Of a DNA stretch of 64,000 nt, positions 56,999 to 64,000 are shown piece by piece. The stretch's first letter is position 1, and each line of letters starts with the position of its first letter. The notes beneath the pieces are model-generated. The model was given only the letters and a program-made list of their open reading frames with translations. It was not told the DNA's origin and made no database searches. Source of the DNA: Moniliella sp. 'wahieum' (taxonomy: Eukaryota; Basidiomycota; Moniliellomycetes; Moniliellales; Moniliellaceae); assembly GCA_003971905.1 (NCBI GenBank), contig RSEE01000029.1, forward strand, positions 434,001 through 498,000, read 5' to 3'. The position numbers were made by a program, and so were the translations under genes.

Positions 56999-58151
56999 TT
57001 ACTCGCGTTTGAACGCAATCTTCTTGGCTTGGGCGCGGTCCATGCCCTTGTCCATGAGCTTGCGCATCTCCTTCTGGTTCTCCCGGGCTTGGGTGGTACG
57101 TTCCCTCGGTGTCCATCACGTAGTCCCACCACCGGAAGGAGGAAGCGTAGCAGCCAATGAACGCTTGGTGGTGGTGGTCGTGGTGGTCCGCCCCCGCCCA
57201 GAAGGGCAGGATGTGGCGAAGACTAAAGGGGAAGTCATAGCCGCTGTGCGAGTCGATGGCTTGGAACAGGCGGCAACAATCCATAGGTAGACTGTGACAA
57301 GGTGCACGTTGCCCGCCACGACAGCGAGGAGCAGGGGTCCTCCAATGGTACCCGTGCCCAAGATCAGCGTCTCGGCGGGGTGCGCGTACTCGGCAGCCAA
57401 ACCAAAGGGAGCTGGGAAAAAGTTAGCATGAGAAGCAAAGCAAGCAGGAAGGAAAGGAAAGGAAAGGAAAGGAAAGGAAAGGAAAGGAAAGGAAAAGGAA
57501 AGGAAAGGAAAGGAAAGGAAGAAAAAAAAAAGGAAAGGAAAGGGAAAGGAAGAAAGGAAAGGAAGAAGGAAAGGAAAGGAAAAGAAGAAGAAAAAGTGGG
57601 AGGATGACATACCACGTACTCGTGATGCTTCTTGTGAATGTGGCGGTAAAAGGGTCCCCAGTGGAAAAGGCGGTGGGCCCAGTAATGCCACGTGTCCTCG
57701 ACGACAAGAAGAGAGCGATCTGCCAGGCAATGGTCCAGATGGGGGGGAACGGGACTTGGTACGTGGCCAGGCCAAGGTACTGGCACATGGGATGGAATCC
57801 CCAAATATGAGGAAGCTCAACAGTAAAGTGACTGATCAAGACGTATTTGGTGCATCCCACTGGTCCTTCCACGACGGCACCTTCTCGTCCTGGATTTGTA
57901 CTTGCGCAAGGCCGGGATGTGGTCGATGACGACCCAGGGAGCTGCACGGCCAAAGTACAGGAGCTCGTGGAGAACAAAGCTCATAATGCCGGTAGCGATG
58001 ATGGGATTGTCCCACAGACGTACCAGTTCATCCACCCTTTCTCGAGGAAGTGTGAGGCATGGCTAGTCGACGCCCTGGTACAAGCTCGGCCCGTGGACGT
58101 CGACGTGGGGGTTGAGATGCCTCGAGGAGCGTGGTGGCTGTTGAGCGACAT
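56999..58151 (-). CDS. ERG25: C-4 methylsterol oxidase Erg25 (frame-broken)
   Basis: All signatures of the fatty acid hydroxylase superfamily member Erg25 are present: [10 protein letters not shown] and [20 protein letters not shown] (first membrane region), [18 protein letters not shown], then the di-iron histidine boxes HRLFH (57661-57675), HKKHH (57622-57636) and HHDHHH (about 57165-57187), then [12 protein letters not shown] and a Lys-rich C terminus ([18 protein letters not shown]). Erg25 removes C-4 methyl groups of ergosterol precursors in the ER with O2, using electrons from cytochrome b5. The start ATG at 58151 runs in frame into FLEKGW; the stop TAA is 56999-57001. An intron lies at about 57412-57612 (GTATGT donor, purine/pyrimidine microsatellite, CCCAG end). 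At least five frame changes act as single missing bases, e.g. AAA at 57895-57897 and GGG at 57856-57858 (coding strand), then near 57710, 57275 and 58020. Confidence 0.9.
57445..57595. repeat. AAAGG microsatellite in the Erg25 intron
   Basis: About 25 degenerate copies of AAAGG on the + strand, i.e. CCTTT in the transcript, occupying most of the intron. Confidence 0.95.
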
Positions 58152-59395
58152 GGCAGGCAGAGACGGACCAGCTGGCGGGACACACAGGCGGGTGGTGGGG
58201 CTTAGCTTTATACGAGGTGATGCGATATGCGCCCGCGTGCGTCGCTTCCGGGGTTACAAACAGGCGAGGCGTGTGGCAGCTGGAGGGCCCAAGCCCAGCC
58301 GGCGGCAGGCGAAGAACGGGGGCGGGATGATCGATGAGCGCTGGGGCGACCGGTGATGGTGCTGGCATTTGACCTTGGGCAGCGCACGCCGGCCGATCTG
58401 ATGCCAGGCAGCCGCACGGGGCCAGTGTGGCGCGCTGCCACCAAATGACTGAGCAGGCCCCCTCTGCCCCCGTGCCCCAGCGCACGCGCGCGCCAGCGCG
58501 CCGCTGCTGTCTTGGGTTAGTAGTTACTCAACCTTAGTTCGCGCCTCTGCGGCCTGCTGCCTCGGCGCACCCGACACTGCCCCCCGGCGGAGCGTCCCAC
58601 GCCGTTTCCACGCGACACGTGATGCATAGATGGGCGTAAGCGCGTAAGGCCTACCGGCGCCGGGCGGCACAGATGATTAAGGAGCCCAGGATGATTGGTT
58701 TGATCTAGCCGCATGAAACGTTCAACCCAAGCCCCGCGCTGGTCGCTCCCAGCACCAACCAGATCCCCATCGGATAGATCTTCGATTGTTCAACGTTCAC
58801 TAGTCACTAGTCACTTGCTTGCGGGCCGCGCCTTGGTTGCCATACGGCAAACCAGGTCGCCGTTAAGGAGGGGGGGGACGGCAGAGCCACTCTGCCACCC
58901 CTGCTCGGGGATTGAAAAGATACCTCGTGTCCGGTGGCTGCTGCAGCGATCCTGGCATCGCAACAGCGGCCAGCGCAACACACATACGCGACCATCCATA
59001 TGGTGCATGCCCACCGTACCGATCGTATCAGCGCCCCAATGCAGTTACCAGGATGCCAGACAGAACCAATTCCGCATCCGAAACTCGATGCCGCCCACAA
59101 CTCAAAAAGGGGGGGACGGCATCAAGTACCAACGTTCGCCGTTCGCCGTTCAACGTATCAACCCCTCTCCCACAACAAAGTAACTACGACTTTAGATACC
59201 ACCCACCCGCTTGCCACCAAACGCAGAGAGAAAGGCCGACGGCCCCAGATGATGCGATTTTGGGGTGGGACAAGCTGCCTATCGCGGTCAGGGCGTAGCA
59301 GAACCCTAACAGAGGGGCGCAACCACATGCGCGGGGGCAAGAGAAGCACGCAGGACGGTCAAGCACCCAGGACCGCCGAGGGAAGCGGAAACATC
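58152..59395. other. Spacer between Erg25 start and uL14 end
   Basis: Contains the Erg25 promoter. An ACTAGT heptamer array lies at 58797-58816 and a CGTTCGC array at about 59133-59156. No further gene recognised. Confidence 0.5.
58797..58816. repeat. Heptamer array with ACTAGT core
   Basis: Two to three CACTAGT units next to a TTCAACGTTCA element. Confidence 0.8.
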
Positions 59396-59898
59396 TTAAA
59401 CCACCGTGCCAGCGTTGGAGGCAATACGGGGCCAAAGGTCCGCGCACTCCTTGGCCACGGGGCCCGTGATGGCCGACCCCTTCATTTCACCCTTGGGGTT
59501 AACAATCACACCAGCGTTGTCCTCAAAGTAGAGGAACACGCCGTCCTTCCTCCGCCACGTCTTGCGCTGGCGAATGACAATGGCCGGCATGACTGTCGCG
59601 AGAGCAAATAAGATAGGTCAGTACGAACTCTTCTTTCTTTTTTCCTCTGTTTTCCAAAAGGGTAAAGTGGGAACAAATAACGCACCCTTCTTGCGCAGTT
59701 CCGGCTTGCCCTTCTTGACCGAAGCGACAAACATGTCACCGGCCGAAGCGGCGGGCAGACGGTTGAGGCGTGCGCCCGTACCGTGCACAGCAATGACAAA
59801 GAGGTTCTTGGCCCCGTGTTGTCGGCGCAGTTCATCACGGCGCCGACGGGCAGACCGAGGGTCATGCGATACTTGGTTCCCTGCGCTCCCTTGGGCAT
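59396..59898 (-). CDS. RPL23: 60S ribosomal protein L23 (uL14)
   Basis: Exon 2 (59396-59592) encodes [39 protein letters not shown] and ends SNAGTVV; exon 1 (59686-59898) begins [20 protein letters not shown] and contains [28 protein letters not shown] and [11 protein letters not shown]. These are unmistakable uL14 sequences. The protein sits on the large-subunit interface near the GTPase and bridge region. With the frame restored it has about 137 residues, normal for the family. The break is exact: between NTG and AKN one G is missing from the run complementary to 59812-59815. The coding intron is 59593-59685. A likely 5'-leader intron spans 59909-60052 (GTAAGC donor, CAG acceptor 10 nt before the ATG), a common arrangement for fungal ribosomal protein genes. 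Confidence 0.95.
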
Positions 59899-60923
59899 GG
59901 TTACGAGTCTGGACACAATGGAAAAGCGGTCAGCTGGCTGTCCAGCACATGTGTCGTTGATGCGACAACAAAAAAAGGAGAGGAAAGGCGGGCTAGCGTC
60001 GCTGCGTCCTGGCGCGGACGCAAGGCCACCTTACAGGGGACGATCGGCTTACCTTGCTGGTTGGCGAGCGAAAGGGGACGGCCACTGCAACCCACGAAGC
60101 AGGGATGGGGGGGGAGGCGCTGGCGACAACCCTATCTGCACCCTCCTTGTTCTCCTCGGCAACGGGAGGGACCTAGGGCTGGTCGACTGGCGCAGCGCCC
60201 AGGCAGCTTACGCCTTGCTGCGGTAGCTTCCTCCCGTGCAACCCTAGGTCGATCAAACGGAACCCAGTACTCACGACGTACTCACGCGTCACCGGAACGA
60301 TCACAGTTTTGTGAAACTTTCCTCCCAGTCGATGCTGCAAGCGGAATGCTTTGATGGGCCTGCCGTTCCGTCCATCGGTCAGAGTTACGACGGAATGGAA
60401 CCAGGGGGCGAGATCGGTGCAAACGTGTGCACGCCCGCGGCGACATGTGGCATGTGAATGTGACATACATGTGATGTATAGCGTGTGATGTAGGACACAT
60501 GATGCATGATGGGTGTGTGACTGGGCCCGTGCGGGGTGCTTGGAAAGGGGAAGCGGGAAGCAGGAGGGGCCACGGGGAGTGTGCGTGTCGCGCCCGAGCG
60601 ACGGCGGGGCACCAGCGCACTTTGGTGTCCCGCCCAGCAGCGCCCAGCAGCGCCCAACGCCCCCGTCGGACCAAGGGAGCGTGTGGTGGCGCGTGGTGGC
60701 GCCCACGGGGCCTCAGCCCCAGGGTGGGCGCCCAGCCTGGGCCAAAGGCCTCAAACTCAATCGCAGCTTAGGCTTAGCGGTTAGTTAGCTAGCTTACCCG
60801 CCCGCCGATCCCCTCGGGTCCGCCCTGTCGCTCCTGGTTTTGCTGCTCTGCTCTTCCATCTCATCTCCTCTCTCTCTCTCTCCTCCCCGCCCTCACCTTC
60901 AGCCCCCCCCTCCACCAGACAAA
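59899..60923. promoter_or_regulatory. Divergent promoter between uL14 and BAR genes
   Basis: About 1 kb between two divergent starts. The left part contains the probable 5'-leader intron of uL14 (59909-60052). A CT-rich tract (60838-60905) directly precedes the BAR start, as is common in fungal core promoters. CATGTGACAT-like inverted pieces occur at 60440-60510. Confidence 0.55.
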
Positions 60924-62052
60924 ATGGACTCGTGGAAGACATTCACCAGCAGCCTGTCCGACGCGGCCGCGAGTGCAGCGGCGAGTGCGGCGCCCGTGGG
61001 CACGCGGCTGAGCAAACAATTTGGGCACTTATCGCAGCAAGCGCGGGAGCGGTTGGGTGCGGTAGACCCGTCGGACCTAACGGAACTTCCGAGCGAGTAC
61101 CGGGCTCTGGAAGCGCGCGTCGATGGACTACGATCGGCCCATGCGACCTTGGTGCGCGTACTCAAAGTGTACCAGACGGAAGGGTACGATTGTCCTGTTA
61201 GCATCCAAGACTCGGTGAGCGATGCGTCGCGCTCGGTGGTGCAGACTGTTGGTGCTTGGACTGCCCAAGCACGCGGGGTAGCTGCGCCCACACTTCCTCT
61301 GACCCGGCTGTCCGACGTACGTTGGCCCATACGCTTTCGCGCGCCATGGCCAGTGCAGCGGTGGAGGTGGGCCCAAGTCCCAGTCGACGGGTGCGAGTGG
61401 GGTGCCAAGTGAGCCAAGTGACCAGGGGGAAACGGGATCGGCGTTGGCTGCAGCGTTGCGTTCGGTGAGCGTGGCGAGCAACAGTGGGTCAAGCGCGGTT
61501 GCACCAAGATGGAGAGATTCAGGAGAAAGTCAGTGCGCCATGGGTGGCGTTTGGCAAGCAGATTCAGTTGGCTGTCCAGGCACGTGGGGAGGTGCAGGAG
61601 GCACGGTTGACGTTGGATGCGGTCAAGCAGACGCTGAAGAGTGTCGAAGTGCAAGCGGGACAAGGTACGGAGGGGGACAAGGTGCAGCATGCGCGAGCGG
61701 AGGTGGAACGTGCGGAGGATGTGTTGGTGGCTGCACCGAGCAAGCGATTGGACTGATGAAGAATGTGTTGGAAAACCCCGAGCCGATCCGGATGCTGGCG
61801 TTGTTGGTTAAGACGTACGTTTGGTTCCTGATTTGCTACGAGCAAAGCGCGATGGAGGGCAGGTACTGATACAATCTTTCTCTTCTTCTCTTCTCTTCTC
61901 TTCTCTTCTCTTCTCTTCTTCTCTTCTCTCTCTTCGACTGCAGCCAAGCCGAGTACCACCGCACCGCAGCCGAGGCGCTCGACACGGCGTTCACCCAAGT
62001 TTCGGCGGATGCGCGGGGGGTGGAGGAGACGTTCCGTGCGAGTCGGGTGTGA
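60924..62052 (+). CDS. Gvp36-like BAR-domain protein (frame-broken)
   Basis: The start MDSWKTFTSSLSDAA, then RERLGAVDPSDLTELPSEY, LEARVDGLRSAHATLV and KVYQTEGYDCPVSIQDS match the N terminus of fungal Gvp36-type BAR proteins. Farther on are QDGEIQEKVSAPWVAFGKQI, ARLTLDAVKQTLK, EVERAEDVLVAA, MKNVLENPEPIRMLALLVK and, after the intron, QAEYHRTAAEALDTAF. The BAR dimer senses or shapes curved Golgi and endosomal membranes. The intron at 61815-61943 (GTACGT; CTGCAG) has the right phase. Frame changes are needed near 61300, 61400, 61480 and at about 61735 (one missing base in GCACCG). The stop TGA is 62050-62052, running straight into an AAGCTTG heptamer array. With frames restored the length is about 330 residues, normal for the family. 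Confidence 0.8.
61876..61932. repeat. TTCTC microsatellite in BAR-gene intron
   Basis: About ten copies of CTTCT/TTCTC forming the pyrimidine tract before the branch site (TCGACTGCAG). Confidence 0.9.
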
Positions 62053-62110
62053 AGCTTGAAGCTTGAAGCTTGAAGGTGATAGCAGGATGCATGAAACGTG
62101 AAACGTGAAG
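62051..62110. repeat. AAGCTTG and AAACGTG heptamer arrays after the BAR stop
   Basis: Three to four AAGCTTG units (62051-62075) and two AAACGTG units (62094-62108). The first begins within the BAR stop codon region, so it lies in the 3' untranslated region. Confidence 0.85.
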
Positions 62111-62502
62111 AAGGTAACAGAGGGCTTGGTCGACTCGACAGAGACCGTATCAACTGCCTCGCCAGAGGGGTAGGGGGTAGGGGGAGGAATCTACACCTGT
62201 GTAGAGGTAGGAGCGCAAGGTGGACTATAGGTTTATGTTGTGCCATGCCTACCCCCATCGACCGCATCCTTCCACGCGCCCGTACCGGTTACCGACTCTT
62301 TCTTTACACTATCCAATTCAATTTAACCCTTGGCACAAAGGATGACAGGTGCAATCTCCCTAGCCAAGGGGAATGGACAGGTGCGATCTCCCTAGCCAAT
62401 GTGACTGGACAAGGTACAATCTCGCTAGCAAATGTGACTGGACAAGTGCATCTCGCTAACCAAGACCGCTACCGCGTACCGGCACTCCCGTCCCCTTATA
62501 CC
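62111..62502. other. Intergenic region between convergent BAR and transcription-factor genes
   Basis: Contains three imperfect copies of a 28-30 bp unit with ATCTCCCTAGCCAA or ATCTCGCTAGCAAA and GGACAGGTG (62345-62465), making a short minisatellite. No gene. Confidence 0.6.
62343..62465. repeat. Short minisatellite (about 28-30 bp unit, 4 copies)
   Basis: Repeated AATCTCNCTAGCNAA followed by NGTGACTGGACA or GGAATGGACAG; copies are about 75-85 percent alike by eye. Confidence 0.75.
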
Positions 62503-62644
62503 TCACGTGTGTCGCGGGGGGTTGTGGTGGGAGGCCGAACCAGCCGAACCGGGCGCTTGGTGATAGAGTGTAAACCCACGAGGCTTTGCACGAGGGTTGG
62601 GCGTACGCTTAGCCTCCGACGGAGACAGGGACTTAGACGGAGAC

Positions 62645-62727
<83 letters not shown>

Positions 62728-64000
62728 CGGATCGTTAAGGCCAGGACTGGGCACCGACGGAGACGGGGTCCTCCTTGATCCTGATCCCTCGTTCTCGTTC
62801 TCGTTCTCGTTCTCGGTTGTTCCTGTTTGTGGTGTAGGAGATGGAGGGTACGGAGCAGGAAGGACGTTTGGGTAGGAGACACGTCGCGCAGGAAGGATGT
62901 TTGGGTAGGAAGCACGTCGCGCATCGTTCCGTATCTCCTTGGACTCTGCAACGGGAGAGGTAGGTCCATCCTCGTGCCCGGGGGCAAGGTAAGGTGCGCG
63001 GGGAGGAGCAGAGGGGCCAGGATCAAGATCACGGTCAGGACCAAAGTCAGGATCAAGGGCGGTAGGACTAAGCTCCTGCTGCTCCGGACGCTTCTCGGGC
63101 TCGACCTCGGGGTGGATGAGGTCCGAGGAGAGGGTAACGTCCGTGTGTGCCTGTTCCTGGGCAAGGGCAGGAGCAGGAGCAGGGGGTGCTGTTTGAGCAA
63201 CAGGTGTTGTAAGTGAGCATGAGCTGGTCGAGTCGGACAGCAAAATGGTCGGTATCGTGCGCAGCATCGGCACATTGAGTCAAGGCGGAAATGATACCTC
63301 GTACCTCATCGTTTCTTCCCCCTCCTACCAGGCGCGCACCGGCATGGAAAAAGCCCGCGCGCATCAAGCCCGGGTCCACTTGTAGGTACCGTTGGGCGGC
63401 CATGGTTTGGGCCACCATCGCGATGCGTCCGGCCAACTCGATGGCAGCACGACGGATGAGCGCACGCAGTTCGTCCGCCCGTTCGCTCTGCTCGGGCACA
63501 GCGAGAGGATTTAGGCCAGCAGGACCGGACGCTAAGCCCGTCGGACCTGGCGCGTTGGACCCAGCGTGTCGCCCGCCACGGCGATCCCATGTTCGTTCAC
63601 TACGCAGCTCAACGCGATCCAGGTAGCGGCATAGACCACTTCGATAAAGCACGCTTGGAACACGGTGGTCAAATCCCAGGACGAGGGCCAAGCTGGGGGC
63701 ACGCCTACGGCGGCCAAGTGAGCCGCTTTCCATCCATGTACCGCCGCGACGGCCGTTTCGAGCGCACTGAGTTGGACACCTTGCTTCATTGCGCGAGGGG
63801 ACCAAATGGTAGTGTAGAGCGTAGCGCGTACCTCGGCCAAATCCAGCACGGCCGCCACCCAGGCACCCCAGCGTCGAACGGCAGGTAAATCGGTAGGTAC
63901 GGGTGCGGGGGAAGGGGCGGAGGCTAAATCGGTCCAGACGACACCCGGGACAGGTGGGGCAAGTACATTGTAATCTTCTCTTCGAATCGCAGGGGCGGTG
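62503..64000 (-). CDS. Fungal transcription factor, C-terminal part (runs off the window)
   Basis: On the - strand, LDLAEVRATLYTTIWSPRA, SWDLTTVFQACFIEVVYAAT and ADELRALIRRAAIELAGRIA followed by YLQVDPGLMRAGFFHAGARL have the helical, Trp/Tyr-rich character of the middle homology region of Zn2Cys6 regulators. The DNA-binding part would lie beyond 64000. The C terminus is Pro/Glu/Ser-rich and includes a duplicated block (SYPNILPARR and SYPNVLPAPY), a Glu-Asn run and a Ser-His dipeptide tract, ending at 62503. Frame changes near 63210 and 63540 are required. A normal role would be nuclear transcription control; the ligand or pathway cannot be told. Identification as a Zn-cluster type is inferred, because the cluster itself is not in the window. 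Confidence 0.5.
62642..62728. repeat. GAGAGT hexamer array encoding (Ser-His)n
   Basis: About 14 copies of GTGAGA on the + strand, read as Ser-His repeats on the - strand. Almost perfect, hence probably length-variable. Confidence 0.95.

Overview
The window is nuclear DNA from a fungus, most likely a basidiomycete (medium confidence). Signs are short GT-AG introns of about 70-200 nt with CTGAC-like branch sites, a Zn2Cys6 factor, an Erg25-type sterol oxidase, a Gos1-type SNARE, a Pcl-type cyclin, an intron-containing tRNA-Gly and a uL14 ribosomal protein ending in a TVV-type tail. I see no bacterial operons, rRNA, CRISPR array or intact transposon.

Layout. Gene islands are GC-rich: 0.7-3.2 kb (TIS11-like CCCH protein, +), 9.3-11.5 kb (Zn2Cys6 factor, +), 12.4 kb (tRNA-Gly, -), 13.0-14.9 kb (DHHC palmitoyltransferase, -), 16.3-17.1 kb (secreted or GPI-type protein, +), 17.5-18.4 kb (Golgi SNARE, -), 18.8-19.8 kb (WW protein, +), 20.5-22.1 kb (F-box-like, +), 22.15-23.9 kb (Air1/Air2-like zinc knuckle protein, -), 24.5-26.5 kb (Bni4/Phactr-like PP1-targeting protein, -), 41.6-43.1 kb (GATA factor, +), 47.9-49.4 kb (Pcl-type cyclin, -), 57.0-58.2 kb (Erg25, -), 59.4-59.9 kb (uL14, -), 60.9-62.05 kb (Gvp36-like BAR protein, +) and 62.5-64 kb (C-terminal part of a fungal transcription factor, -). 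The long spacers at 3.2-9.3, 26.6-41.6, 43.1-47.9 and 49.4-57.0 kb are more AT-balanced. They hold short repeat arrays, a few diverged dispersed repeats and some weak candidate genes.

Two window-wide observations matter most. First, most of the recognisable genes break frame, and almost every break that can be placed acts as one missing base in a homopolymer run; this includes the essential ribosomal protein uL14. The likely cause is residual indel error in a long-read draft rather than mass pseudogenisation, and each CDS span below should be read with that in mind. Second, the spacers carry many tiny arrays of period 7 in which the unit is a 6-bp palindrome plus one spacer base (cores AAGCTT, ACTAGT, AACGTT, ACGCGT, ATCGAT, AGATCT, CACGTG), or an odd 7-bp palindrome such as GGTNACC. 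The cores differ but the architecture is the same.

The genes do not form a pathway; this is an ordinary housekeeping and regulatory neighbourhood. RNA turnover (CCCH protein, Air-like TRAMP subunit), Golgi and membrane traffic (Gos1, BAR, DHHC), sterol synthesis, cell polarity and cell cycle (PP1 targeting, Pcl cyclin) and transcription (Zn2Cys6, GATA) are represented.
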